DNA of 64,000 nt from Pseudoalteromonas luteoviolacea S2607. Its GTDB lineage: Bacteria > Pseudomonadota > Gammaproteobacteria > Enterobacterales > Alteromonadaceae. The notes beneath the pieces were generated by a model. The model had not been told where the DNA came from. It ran no database searches and saw only the letters and a list, made by a program, of their open reading frames with translations. The DNA lies in contig NZ_AUXV01000003.1 of NCBI RefSeq assembly GCF_001625575.1, forward strand, positions 124,001 to 188,000. The letters are read 5' to 3'. The translations under genes and the position numbers were made by a program. Of this stretch, positions 46,809 through 56,167 are shown in pieces. How positions within the stretch are numbered: the stretch's first letter is position 1; each line of letters starts with the position of its first letter.

Positions 46809-47381
46809 CTCTTGATCATCAAAAATTTCTGCTAATACATTTGCGACACCAACATAACTTTGGCAGCTCTGTATTTTAGTTTTTTGTTTGAGCGTAAGAG
46901 GCAGAAGCTCTAACCATCTCGCTGCCACCCACAAAGGATTAGCGTAGTTTTTCTTTTTATATAAATGATTAAGTTCGGCGTTCACAACAAATAAATCTCT
47001 TAATAGATCAGCAAGCCGTTCATGAAACGCTAGTTCCTCTTCCCCGCCTAGTGTCCATAATGGCTCCTGTATAATCTGGCAGTCGCCATGACGCAAGCTC
47101 ATTTCATCGCTGTAGGCGTTGCTAATCCGAACTCGGTGCTTGGCGTATACATCTATCAATAGTTGGCCGCCTTGATCTTGCGAGAAATCAACAATTTCTA
47201 CATACACACCCTGTTCAGAAACGTTACACTCTCTGGTTTTGTCTGTATGACACATCACAAATCCGTGCCCTTCCTTCATAGCAACTTTTACCATATGTAA
47301 ATATCTGGGTTCAAAGATCCTTAGCCGAGTGTAACCTTGAGGTAGCAAAAAAACAGGTAAGGGAAAAAGTGCTCGTTTCAT
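46806..47381 (-). CDS. LON substrate-binding-domain protein
   Basis: The 191-residue cytoplasmic protein consists only of a LON N-terminal-type domain (LFPLPVFLLPQGYTRLRIFEPRYLHMV, then GVYVEIVDFSQDQGGQLLIDVYAKHRVRI); no ATPase or protease part is present. Such stand-alone domains are common and of unknown role. The gene ends only 60 bp before the ECF sigma gene in the same direction, and its stop codon overlaps the candidate ECF promoter, so read-through into the operon is possible. Confidence 0.9.
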   Translation of the reverse strand: MKRALFPLPVFLLPQGYTRLRIFEPRYLHMVKVAMKEGHGFVMCHTDKTRECNVSEQGVYVEIVDFSQDQGGQLLIDVYAKHRVRISNAYSDEMSLRHGDCQIIQEPLWTLGGEEELAFHERLADLLRDLFVVNAELNHLYKKKNYANPLWVAARWLELLPLTLKQKTKIQSCQSYVGVANVLAEIFDDQE

Positions 47382-47501
47382 ATTAATTTAGTAAAGTTTA
47401 AGATTAGTTGTATGTACGCCCCCTAAATGAAAACCGATCAACTTTTTAAAACAATCACCAAATTGTATACGCGACACAACAATTAATAACGATGTTCCCC
47501 T

Positions 47502-47807
47502 CTATTCCCATTGGAACTTCTTTAACGAAACTTTACCCGCTGCAATTTTTACCCCCTCTGCGGCCAAACGTTTTTGTTGCTCTAAAAACTTTTCCGATCC
47601 TTCTGGAAACGATATTTTCCCCTGCCCATTTATGACACGATACCAAGGAAGTGAGCTATTTTGAGGCAAGTTTTTTAGCAAATAACCAACTGCTCTAGCA
47701 TGTCTAGGCGCTCCAGATAGTTTCGCGATTTGCCCATATGTTGCTACATTTCCCAACGGGATTGCCCCTATAAGGGTATATACTCTTTGCTTAAACTCTT
47801 CGTCCAC
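47502..47807 (-). CDS. atl: Alkyltransferase-like protein (Atl, MGMT homologue)
   Basis: The 101-residue protein is homologous to the C-terminal DNA-binding domain of O6-alkylguanine-DNA alkyltransferase: PLGNVATYGQIAKLSGAPRHARAVGYLL (helix-turn-helix with the Arg finger), then PWYRVING. The active-site Cys of PCHRV is replaced by Trp, so it cannot remove alkyl groups and instead, as known for Atl proteins, flags O6-alkylguanine for nucleotide excision repair. It overlaps the LysR gene by 17 bp. Confidence 0.93.
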   Translation of the reverse strand: MDEEFKQRVYTLIGAIPLGNVATYGQIAKLSGAPRHARAVGYLLKNLPQNSSLPWYRVINGQGKISFPEGSEKFLEQQKRLAAEGVKIAAGKVSLKKFQWE

Positions 47808-48690
47808 TATATTGCTCTCCTAACTGATTAAAGCCATCCCACAAATAGTTTGCGACTGAGCCATAATGCGGTAATTTTCGTCTAAATGCATGTATATCAA
47901 TATTAAATTGGTCTTGTCTATCTAAAACTCTGATTTGCTCAAGCCCTCCTTCAAGCAACTCTTTTTCACAATGGTTGAGAGTCATCATCGCAAAACCCAG
48001 CCCCTGCATGACAAACATTTTTATAGCCGAAATGTCATCTAACTTCATGACGCTCATACTCTTTGAGTACTCCAAGCGGTCGCTATCAAATTCAAATCCA
48101 CTCTCTTTCATAGCAAGACATGGATATTGATTTAGTTCCTCAAATGTCAGTTCCTTTGGCATTAAACCCGCTTTTGCCACGAGGCCCAATGTGACCTCAC
48201 CAATGGCAATTGACTCCAAATCTCCTGTGGCATGAAACAAGTTAAACCATGGTCCAATGCCAATATCTGAAAGTCCTTGATTGACCCGTTCCAGCGCAAC
48301 AAAGCGCTTTCCACTCGTAATTTCAAACGCCGTTGATGGATACTGTTTAAACGCACTTTTGATCAGTTCATTGCAACCATAGTCATAACTCATTGCTTCA
48401 TAACAAATATTAAACTTGGGCTCATTACCCTGTGCTAAATCCGATGCCATTGCTTTGAGATTTTCATGGTGCTCAATGAGTTTGACGGCCTCTTTATAAA
48501 ACCGCTTACCCTCTTCGGTGAGTTTTATACGATAGTCTTCTCGGGTTACCAGTGCAAACCCGAGTTCATTGCTGAGCCTTTTTATTGCTTGTGTGACAGC
48601 GGGTTGTGTTTTAAACAAGCGTTTTGCAGCGTCATTCAAACTGGCCGATTGCGCAACAACGTGCAGTACCTCTAAGTCGGATAACTTCAT
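47791..48690 (-). CDS. LysR-family transcriptional regulator
   Basis: The 299-residue regulator has an N-terminal winged helix-turn-helix (LEVLHVVAQSASLNDAAKRLFKTQPAVTQAIKRLSNELGFALVTRE, residues 6-51) and a C-terminal periplasmic-binding-like effector domain (from about residue 90). It is divergent from an RND efflux pair, with a 107-bp AT-rich gap that probably holds the operator, so it is the likely regulator of that pump. The effector is unknown. Atl follows with a 17-bp overlap. Confidence 0.93.
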   Translation of the reverse strand: MKLSDLEVLHVVAQSASLNDAAKRLFKTQPAVTQAIKRLSNELGFALVTREDYRIKLTEEGKRFYKEAVKLIEHHENLKAMASDLAQGNEPKFNICYEAMSYDYGCNELIKSAFKQYPSTAFEITSGKRFVALERVNQGLSDIGIGPWFNLFHATGDLESIAIGEVTLGLVAKAGLMPKELTFEELNQYPCLAMKESGFEFDSDRLEYSKSMSVMKLDDISAIKMFVMQGLGFAMMTLNHCEKELLEGGLEQIRVLDRQDQFNIDIHAFRRKLPHYGSVANYLWDGFNQLGEQYSGRRV

Positions 48691-48797
48691 AAAATTTATT
48701 TATGGTTTTTCTAATTTTTTATAATTTTTATTTTAGTACTAATTTATATATCCTGCACTACATTAAATTAGGAGTCATACATTTAGGAGTAACCTCA

Positions 48798-49877
48798 GTG
48801 TTTAAACGCGCACTCGTATTATCAGCGGCACTTTTACTAAGCGCCTGCCAAGATGAAGTCAGCACCCAGTCAGACAAAGAACTCATTAGGCCTGTAAAAC
48901 TTCACACGGTTAACGACCCAGCAGCCGCTACCTTGCGACACTTCCCTGCTGAAGTGGTTGCAAACCAAGGGTCATACCTTGCGTTTAGAGTTAATGGTGA
49001 GTTGATAGACTTTCCTATTCTGGCTGGCCAAGAGGTTAAAAAAGGACAACTCCTCGCTAAGCTAGACCCTGAAGATTTTGAATTGCAGTTTCAACAACGA
49101 AAAGCACAATACGAACTAACTGCCTTGCAATTAAATCGCATTGAGTCGCTCTTTGAAAAGTCGACAGCATCAAAAGCCGAGTACGACCAAGCTTTAGCAA
49201 ACAAACAGGTTGCCGAGTCAGCTTATCGGATTGCACAAACAAATTTAGAAAATAGTGAATTACGCGCGCCATTTGACGGCACCGTCGCAAAGGTATTTGT
49301 GAAAAATTTTGAGAACATCGTAGCAAAGCAGAATATTCTTCGTCTTGAAACTCGTGACCGTATGGACGTGGTAATTCAAGTACCAGAAAAACTGGTAGCA
49401 CGAGTGAATAAAGACTTAGACTACCACCCAAGCGTTGTTTTTGACGGCTTCCCCGACAAGTCGTATACATTAACGATTAAAGAGTGGGATACACAAGCCG
49501 ATCCTGTGACTTTGACTTATAAAGTTGTATTTTCATTACCTATACCCGAAGACTTTAACTTGCTTGCCGGCATGACGGGGCATGTTTATATAGATCCGAG
49601 TAAAGTGACCAACTTAACGAAAAAAACGTTAATGGTTCCGACTGAAGCTGTCTTCTCCGCGCCTAATGAAAAACTTGCTGGCAATCATTACGTTTGGGTC
49701 TTCGATACAGAAACCAATAAAGTTTCAATGCGTCACATTCAAATTGGCCAAATGAGACAATCAGGTATTGAAGTGCAAAGCGGCCTGCAAGCAGGAGAAA
49801 TTGTTGTATCTGCCGGAGTGCATCATTTAAAAGAAGGATTACAAGTAAGGCCGTGGACTAAAGAGCGAGGCCTATAA
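48798..49877 (+). CDS. RND efflux periplasmic adaptor lipoprotein
   Basis: The start is GTG 48798, eight bases after GGAG; it gives a lipoprotein signal (VLSAALLLSAC, Cys near residue 17). The 359-residue protein has the lipoyl-like half (VNGELIDFPILAGQEVKKGQLLAKLDPEDFE), the coiled-coil hairpin (residues about 90-145, rich in Gln, Ala, Leu, Glu) and the APFDGTVAKVFVKN strand, the MFP/HlyD layout. It links an inner-membrane RND pump to an outer-membrane channel. The pump gene follows 1 bp after its stop; no outer-membrane factor gene is adjacent. Confidence 0.93.
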   Translation: MFKRALVLSAALLLSACQDEVSTQSDKELIRPVKLHTVNDPAAATLRHFPAEVVANQGSYLAFRVNGELIDFPILAGQEVKKGQLLAKLDPEDFELQFQQRKAQYELTALQLNRIESLFEKSTASKAEYDQALANKQVAESAYRIAQTNLENSELRAPFDGTVAKVFVKNFENIVAKQNILRLETRDRMDVVIQVPEKLVARVNKDLDYHPSVVFDGFPDKSYTLTIKEWDTQADPVTLTYKVVFSLPIPEDFNLLAGMTGHVYIDPSKVTNLTKKTLMVPTEAVFSAPNEKLAGNHYVWVFDTETNKVSMRHIQIGQMRQSGIEVQSGLQAGEIVVSAGVHHLKEGLQVRPWTKERGL

Positions 49878-49878
49878 T

Positions 49879-52800
49879 ATGAGCTTAGCGCAATGGTCAA
49901 TTGAGAACAAAGTCATTAGTGCTATGTTCGCTGTTCTGTTACTCGCAGCTGGCACAGTTTCTTATTTTGGACTTGGGCAACTAGAAGATCCTGAGTTTAC
50001 GCTAAAAAAAGCAATGGTGATTACGACTTACCCCGGTGCATCACCACAGCAAGTTGAAGAGGAAGTGACTTACCCTATTGAAAATGCGATTCAAAGCCTA
50101 CCCTATGTGGATTATGTGACATCCATATCATCTCCGGGTAAATCGCAAATCTCAGTAGAAATGAAAAGTACCTACAGAAAGGAAGATCTAAAGCAAATCT
50201 GGGATGAGTTAAGAAGAAAAATTAATGACTTAACACCACAACTACCACCCGGCGTCAATTCGCCAAGCATTATTGACGATTTTGCTGATGTTTACGGCAT
50301 GTTATACGGCATCACCGGGGAAGGTTACACCTATGACGAACTTAAAGACTACGTTGACTTTCTACGTCGTGAGCTTGTTTTAGTAGACGGTGTGAGCAAA
50401 GTCACCGTTGCGGGTGAACAACAGCCACAAGTAATTGTTGAAATTTCAACTCAAAAACTGTCTCAATTAGGGATATCACCGAACCATATATTCTCACTTT
50501 TACAAACTCAGAACACTGTTTCGAACGCTGGTAAAATTCGCGTTGGAAATGAATCAATTCGGCTTCACCCGACAGGCGAGTTTACGGATGTCTCTGAATT
50601 AGAAGGCTTGCTAATATCTCAACCTGGTGCCAGAGAATTGATATACCTTGGTGATGTTGCAACAGTCTCAAGAGAATACCAAGAAGTGCCAAATCATATC
50701 ACTCGATTTAATCAAGATCGTGCGTTGTTACTAGGTATCTCTTTCACATCAGGTGTGAACGTGGTTGACGTTGGTCACGCTATTCAAAACAGGTTGTCTG
50801 AACTTGAATATCAAAGGCCCTACGGCATCGAAGTAAATGCAGTCTACAATCAACCTGCTGAAGTTAAAAAGTCTGTAGATGGCTTTATTATAAGTTTACT
50901 AGAAGCTGTCGCCATCGTAATAATTGTGTTGCTGATATTTATGGGGGTAAAAAGCGGTATATTGATCGGTGGTATCCTATTGCTTACAGTTTTGGGAACA
51001 TTTGTTTTCATGAAACTGTTTGCAATCGACCTACAGCGGATCTCACTTGGTGCACTCATCATTGCGCTAGGTATGTTAGTTGATAATGCGATTGTCATTA
51101 CAGAAGGAATTTTAATTAATCTTAAGCGTGGGCAAACTAAGATCAAGGCCGCCGTTAATATCGTTGAACAAACTAAATGGCCACTTCTTGGGGCAACAGT
51201 GATTGGTATCACTGCATTTGCACCGATAGGTTTAAGTTCTGATGCCAGTGGTGAGTTTGCGGGCTCTCTTTTCTGGGTGCTGTTTATTTCTTTGCTCTTA
51301 AGCTGGGTAACCGCAATCACATTAACGCCATTTTTTGCAAATATGCTGTTCAAAGAGGAAATTCAGTCATCACTTCAAGCTGAGCAAACTGACCCATATC
51401 AAGGTGCTATTTTTACAGCGTATAAAACGATGCTTAAATTCTGCTTAAAGAATAGATGGACCACCGTAGTGTCTATGGTTTTACTGCTCGTAGTATCGGT
51501 AATGGGCTTTAAATCTGTTAAGCAATCATTTTTCCCTGCGTCTAACACCCCGATGTTTTATGTGGACTATTGGCATTATCAAGGCTCTGATATCAGAAGT
51601 ACCTCAGACAATGTTGAAAAGATTGAGCGCTTTTTAAAGCAGCATGACGCTGTAAAAGAAGTGACAACAACCATTGGTCAGGGGGCGCCTAGATTCATGC
51701 TCACCTACGGGCCAGAAAAGCAGTATGACGCATATGGTCAAATGATAATCCGAGTTGAAAATCGCGAAGACGTGATCACCATGATATCCAAGGTAAGGGA
51801 ATTCGCAGCGCAAAATGAATTGGATGGTCAACTCAAGATAAAAAGAATGGAAATTGGCCCATCTACGGATGCAAAAATTGAAGCAAGGTTTTCAGGCCCA
51901 GACCCAGTTGTCCTAAGACAGCTAGCTCAGGAAGCCAAAACTGTCCTAGCCAAAGACGATGGCGCCCATAGCATTCGCGATGACTGGAGGGAGAGAAGTA
52001 AGGTACTCCAACCCGTCTTTAATGAACAAAAAGCGCGACGTTTAGGGATCAGCAAAACGGACCTAGACCAGTTATTATTAACCAGTGTGTCGGGCAAAAC
52101 CGTCGGCTTATATAGAGACGGCACTAAAATGCTTCCCATTGTAGCGCGTTCGCCAGAAGCGGAACGATATAGTGTCGAGAACTTGCAAGATTTACAGGTC
52201 TTCAGCCCAGTTCTAAACGTATATGTGCCTGCAAGCCAAATCGTTGATAGCTTTGAGGTGGTATGGGAAGACAGTCTGATAATGCGTCGCGATAGAAAAC
52301 GCACCATTACAGTAATGGCTGACCATGACGTCATTGGCAATGAAACACCCGCAAAATTATTCGCTCGTGTTAAAGCTAATATTGAAGCAATCGAACTCCC
52401 TCAGGGTTATACGATGGAATGGGGTGGCGAATATGAATCTTCTACAGATGCACAAACTGCTATTTTTGGTTCCTTGCCAATTGGGTATCTCAGCATGTTT
52501 ATGATCACCGTGTTGCTATTCAACTCTGTACGCAAGCCTTTAGTTATCTGGAGTACAGTGCCACTTGCAATCATTGGCGTTACGGCAGGGCTTGTAGTGT
52601 TCCAAGCTCCATTTAGCTTCATGGCACTACTTGGGCTGTTAAGCCTTTCAGGTATGCTCATCAAAAACGGGATCGTGTTGATGGACCAGATAAACTTAGA
52701 GGTAGAGAGTGGTAAAGACCCTTACCAAGCTGTTTTTGACTCAGGCGTAAGTCGTGTACGTCCAGTCTCTATGGCCGCAATCACAACAATTTTGGGCATG

Positions 52801-52944
52801 ATCCCACTGCTATTTGATGTATTCTTCAAGTCAATGGCAGTCACAATTATGTTCGGATTAGGCTTTGCCACAATTTTAACGTTAATCGTTATACCAGTGG
52901 TTTACTGTTTGGCATTTAAGATTAAGGCGCCTAAACACGCGTAA
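49879..52944 (+). CDS. RND multidrug efflux permease (AcrB/HAE1 family)
   Basis: The 1021-residue proton-driven pump has the typical twelve-helix, two-loop layout: an N-terminal helix after SLAQWSIENKVISAMF, the porter-loop motif TYPGASPQQVEEEVTYPIENAIQSLPYVDYV, and transmembrane segments starting near residue 337. In TM4 the proton-relay pair is seen as VDNAIV, with the first Asp conserved and the second replaced by Asn, as in one branch of the family. The second half has the usual repeat, ending VIPVVYCLAFKI. It exports hydrophobic or toxic compounds from the periplasm. LysR is the likely regulator. Confidence 0.95.
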   Translation: MSLAQWSIENKVISAMFAVLLLAAGTVSYFGLGQLEDPEFTLKKAMVITTYPGASPQQVEEEVTYPIENAIQSLPYVDYVTSISSPGKSQISVEMKSTYRKEDLKQIWDELRRKINDLTPQLPPGVNSPSIIDDFADVYGMLYGITGEGYTYDELKDYVDFLRRELVLVDGVSKVTVAGEQQPQVIVEISTQKLSQLGISPNHIFSLLQTQNTVSNAGKIRVGNESIRLHPTGEFTDVSELEGLLISQPGARELIYLGDVATVSREYQEVPNHITRFNQDRALLLGISFTSGVNVVDVGHAIQNRLSELEYQRPYGIEVNAVYNQPAEVKKSVDGFIISLLEAVAIVIIVLLIFMGVKSGILIGGILLLTVLGTFVFMKLFAIDLQRISLGALIIALGMLVDNAIVITEGILINLKRGQTKIKAAVNIVEQTKWPLLGATVIGITAFAPIGLSSDASGEFAGSLFWVLFISLLLSWVTAITLTPFFANMLFKEEIQSSLQAEQTDPYQGAIFTAYKTMLKFCLKNRWTTVVSMVLLLVVSVMGFKSVKQSFFPASNTPMFYVDYWHYQGSDIRSTSDNVEKIERFLKQHDAVKEVTTTIGQGAPRFMLTYGPEKQYDAYGQMIIRVENREDVITMISKVREFAAQNELDGQLKIKRMEIGPSTDAKIEARFSGPDPVVLRQLAQEAKTVLAKDDGAHSIRDDWRERSKVLQPVFNEQKARRLGISKTDLDQLLLTSVSGKTVGLYRDGTKMLPIVARSPEAERYSVENLQDLQVFSPVLNVYVPASQIVDSFEVVWEDSLIMRRDRKRTITVMADHDVIGNETPAKLFARVKANIEAIELPQGYTMEWGGEYESSTDAQTAIFGSLPIGYLSMFMITVLLFNSVRKPLVIWSTVPLAIIGVTAGLVVFQAPFSFMALLGLLSLSGMLIKNGIVLMDQINLEVESGKDPYQAVFDSGVSRVRPVSMAAITTILGMIPLLFDVFFKSMAVTIMFGLGFATILTLIVIPVVYCLAFKIKAPKHA

Positions 52945-52950
52945 GGAAGT

Positions 52951-52981
52951 AAAAAAATGGCCGCTTAGCGGCCATTTTTTT
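52951..52981. terminator. Bidirectional terminator shared by RND pump and rluF
   Basis: AAAAAA-TGGCCGC (52951-52964), loop TTA and GCGGCCA-TTTTTT (52968-52981) form a long stem. The stem covers the final codons and stop of rluF on the minus strand. Confidence 0.92.
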
Positions 52982-53858
52982 TATTCAGTGACAAAGTACC
53001 CTTGAGCTTTTGTGAGCTCTTATTTGGCTTCTTAGGTTGATTAGGTTTTACCGGTTTGCTCTTAAGTGGCTTTGCTTCGTCGCGCTTTTTATGTGAGATG
53101 TTTTTGGGGCGTGCACGCTTTTTGTCATCGAATGACGCCTCTTGGGTTTTTGAAGACCCTTCGATAGATGCATTTATCTCGGCCATTTCATTCTCACTTA
53201 AGTGACGCCATTGACCAGGGCGAAGGCCATTCAAGTTAACATTCATAATGCGAACGCGTTTTAGCGTATCGACTTCATAGCCAAAGTACTCACACATCCT
53301 TCTTATCTGTCTATTAAGACCTTGTGTAAGTACAATAGTAAATTTCTTGGGGCCATTTTTCTTAACAACACACTTCTTTGTTACCGTACCAAGTATTGGC
53401 ACCCCCGAGCGCATGCCTTTAATGAAGTTATCGTCAATTGGTTTATCCACTGTAACCACATACTCTTTTTCGTGATTGTTACCAGCTCGCAGGATTTTGT
53501 TTACGATATCACCTTCATTAGTAAGAAATATGAGGCCTTCTGAGGGTCTATCTAGCCGACCAATTGGGAAAATGCGTTCTGGATAGTTAATGGCACTGAC
53601 GATATTACTTTTGATTTTTCGTTCAGTTGTACAGGTCACACCTACAGGCTTGTTGTAAGCGATGTAAACTCTTTTAGGCTTGGCTTTCAGTGGCTTATTA
53701 TCAATGAGCACTTCATCATTGTCTGTCACTTTCAAGCCCATTTCAGCTACTTGGCCATTAACTGAAACCCTTCCCTCACTAATGAAAGTATCTGCTTCCC
53801 TTCGGCTACAAAACCCTGTTTCACTAATGTACTTATTTAATCGCTTAGGTGTATCCAC
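52965..53858 (-). CDS. rluF: 23S rRNA pseudouridine synthase RluF
   Basis: The 297-residue protein matches RluF: an N-terminal S4 domain ([21 protein letters not shown], residues about 6-60), the catalytic domain with [19 protein letters not shown] (catalytic Asp near 102), [10 protein letters not shown] and [17 protein letters not shown]. It converts U2604 in 23S rRNA (and U35 of tRNA-Tyr in E. coli) to pseudouridine. The last 80 residues are a Lys/Pro-rich, basic tail for RNA binding. The start is GTG at 53858 with a weak ribosome site. Confidence 0.94.
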   Translation of the reverse strand: MDTPKRLNKYISETGFCSRREADTFISEGRVSVNGQVAEMGLKVTDNDEVLIDNKPLKAKPKRVYIAYNKPVGVTCTTERKIKSNIVSAINYPERIFPIGRLDRPSEGLIFLTNEGDIVNKILRAGNNHEKEYVVTVDKPIDDNFIKGMRSGVPILGTVTKKCVVKKNGPKKFTIVLTQGLNRQIRRMCEYFGYEVDTLKRVRIMNVNLNGLRPGQWRHLSENEMAEINASIEGSSKTQEASFDDKKRARPKNISHKKRDEAKPLKSKPVKPNQPKKPNKSSQKLKGTLSLNKKNGR

Positions 53859-53963
53859 GCCAATCCCAATGTCATAAAAAGCGTAATTGTATATCTAATT
53901 CAGCTTAAATTGAATCTAATAAGTGGGCGAGATTACCTTTTAAAACCAATATATCTGTTGCAG

Positions 53964-55067
53964 CTATTCGTCGACCACAGGGCCTTGGTTGATTTGGCGC
54001 AGATATTTCGGAGAAAAGTCATATCTCTTCGCGCTTTTATCCAGAATACTAAAGTGTTTATAATCTAGTTTTGACCAGTCAGGATTATTCGAAATCCAAA
54101 TATATTCGTCTATGTTCTCTCGGGTGATCGCTGATAGTTCAAACGTAATTTGACTATTTTGCAGCCAGTACTGATTACCATGATGAAAATCGAATATAGA
54201 AACGAGTGCCCAGCCCCCCATCATGAAATGACCACCTACAGATGCACTTAACTGCCCTTTTTTAATCAACGACAGGCTATCAGATAACCAATCAAAGCCG
54301 CCAATCGCAACTTGCCTCTCGTCTTTTTTTAGTTGTCGAATCGCTGTCTGAGCGCCCATCGCCATCAAATCTGAGGCGCTCCATATCAGCTGAGTATCTG
54401 GGTAGCGCTTAAATAGACGCTTAGTTTTGGTATACGCTTGCTCTTTTGACCAACTGGCGTGAACTGTTTGTTGAAGCTTAATGTCTGCATTTTTAAAATA
54501 ATCCGCAGCACCTTGGTTTCGTTTATCCGACTCGCTTCCATAGTGCCCGTTAATCGCCAACCCATTTACTGGGCCTTTATGGCCGCCGGACAAAACACTT
54601 TCATGTAACGCTTTAGCTAAATCGAACCCGGCTTGATAATTGTCAAAATATACTTCGCCTAGCCAATGTTCAAAGCGCTGTTTGGGTATACCAATCTCAT
54701 CTTTCTCCATCCCTGTAATAGTTTGCTCCAAAGTAATGAACTTTATCCCATAATTGTTTAACATCGTTAAAGTTTGCTCTGCACCACCTGGGTAGAGCAT
54801 TAATATTACATAATCAGGGCTCGCTCTATAATCAAGGTATTTCTTGAGCTCTGCTATTTGAATGTGGCGATTACCATCACCATAGATGACATCGATATTG
54901 ACACCTAATTGTTTACAAGCCTCTTCGGTGATTTGCTGCACCTTCCCCCAAAAAGGTTCTCCTGCCAATGACGGGTTAACAAACAACACAGAGAAACTCG
55001 ATTTTGCAAAACTAACAGACGAAAAAGTAAGAAAAATAAATAATAGCGATACTTTTAAAAGGGTCAT
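53964..55067 (-). CDS. Periplasmic sugar-binding-type protein (Peripla_BP_4), no transporter nearby
   Basis: The 367-residue protein has a Sec signal peptide (SLLFIFLTFSSVSFA) and a type I periplasmic-binding fold: VLFVNPSLAGEPFWGKVQQI, DYVILMLYPGGAEQ, NGLAINGHYGSESDKRNQGAADYF, QLIWSASDLMAMGAQTAI and IGGFDWLSDSLS. This resembles the RbsB/LuxP class. No permease or ATPase is adjacent, so I infer a sensing role rather than transport. Its ATG overlaps the DUF418 stop (ATGA), the third gene of a coupled trio. Confidence 0.9.
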   Translation of the reverse strand: MTLLKVSLLFIFLTFSSVSFAKSSFSVLFVNPSLAGEPFWGKVQQITEEACKQLGVNIDVIYGDGNRHIQIAELKKYLDYRASPDYVILMLYPGGAEQTLTMLNNYGIKFITLEQTITGMEKDEIGIPKQRFEHWLGEVYFDNYQAGFDLAKALHESVLSGGHKGPVNGLAINGHYGSESDKRNQGAADYFKNADIKLQQTVHASWSKEQAYTKTKRLFKRYPDTQLIWSASDLMAMGAQTAIRQLKKDERQVAIGGFDWLSDSLSLIKKGQLSASVGGHFMMGGWALVSIFDFHHGNQYWLQNSQITFELSAITRENIDEYIWISNNPDWSKLDYKHFSILDKSAKRYDFSPKYLRQINQGPVVDE

Positions 55068-56167
55068 TTAACTACTCTCTTTTGAAACCATACCTGTAAA
55101 TTAATTAATAGCTTTTCAGCAGGCCCTATTATTTTCCAACGAGTAAGAAACCACACTAAGGTTAATTGTAGAACAGTGAGCACACCAAACAGTGTTAAAA
55201 AATGAATTTGATGAAAATCTAATTGCAAATTTCGCAAGATGAACTGAAGTATCACAACGCCTACGATGGATTGCAACAGGTATAAAGACAAAGAGTATTG
55301 ACCAACTGCAGCAAACAACCCACTAAACCGTTCTATGATGACCGAAAATTGCGTTGCAAGACTCACCATAGCAACACAAAACGGAATGGCGAACAGCCAA
55401 TTAAGCACCTCAAACACGATCCGATTTTCATGAAAAAGGAACCCTCGTGTAACGATTGAACCGGTCACCGCCAATGGAATCAAAACAAACACGGACAAAA
55501 CATTCGGCAAAGCCCTACCTTTAAACCATTGCGCTCTGTGTATGAGTACTCCAATGAGCATTAAACCAAAAGTATACCAAAGCGTTAGAAAAGGCAGCAA
55601 TGCCAGCATATTAAAGTAATTTTGCGCATTTTGTCGCAAAAAAGAAAGCAGCACCATCGGAGCGTTGTCACTCCCGTAGGTGGATATACTGTCTTCAACA
55701 TGAGGCTCAGGGAATGCCATGGCCAAGTAAACGAGCAGTAAAATTGGCAAAGCGATGGCACTGATGGATAACTTAAAAAGTGTTTTTGAGTCCGTATTAA
55801 TCACGTAAATCAATAGCAAACCTGACAACGCATAATTGACCAGAATGTCCCCTGGCCATATTAATAAACCGTGTACCAAACCTATCAGCCCAAGTGCATA
55901 TAGTCTTGTTTGCGCTTTACCGACAAAAGCTGCAGTGCCATGTTTTTCATAATAAAGGCACATCGAGACCCCAAAGAGTATACTAAATAAGGTCCGAAAC
56001 CTGCCCTGCGCAACTACATCAATAAAAGCGGTTAAAAATGAGTCAACTGCGTTCCCATCCTGTGGGACATAGCCATTATTAAAATCAGCCATGTAGACTA
56101 AATTCGTTAATGGCAACCCCAACAAAGCAAATCCTCGTAAAACATCTACCAGCGCAATTCTATCCAT
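55064..56167 (-). CDS. DUF418 family membrane protein
   Basis: The 367-residue polytopic protein has about ten hydrophobic helices. It begins MDRIALVDVLRGFALLGLPLTN, a start shared by DUF418 and related membrane acyltransferases, and has the DUF418-type QYSLSLYLLQSIVG block. Function is unknown; some relatives transfer acyl groups. The ATG at 56167 overlaps the stop of the EAL-HDOD gene (TGATG), and its own stop overlaps the binding-protein start, so expression is coupled at both ends. Confidence 0.88.
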   Translation of the reverse strand: MDRIALVDVLRGFALLGLPLTNLVYMADFNNGYVPQDGNAVDSFLTAFIDVVAQGRFRTLFSILFGVSMCLYYEKHGTAAFVGKAQTRLYALGLIGLVHGLLIWPGDILVNYALSGLLLIYVINTDSKTLFKLSISAIALPILLLVYLAMAFPEPHVEDSISTYGSDNAPMVLLSFLRQNAQNYFNMLALLPFLTLWYTFGLMLIGVLIHRAQWFKGRALPNVLSVFVLIPLAVTGSIVTRGFLFHENRIVFEVLNWLFAIPFCVAMVSLATQFSVIIERFSGLFAAVGQYSLSLYLLQSIVGVVILQFILRNLQLDFHQIHFLTLFGVLTVLQLTLVWFLTRWKIIGPAEKLLINLQVWFQKRVVK

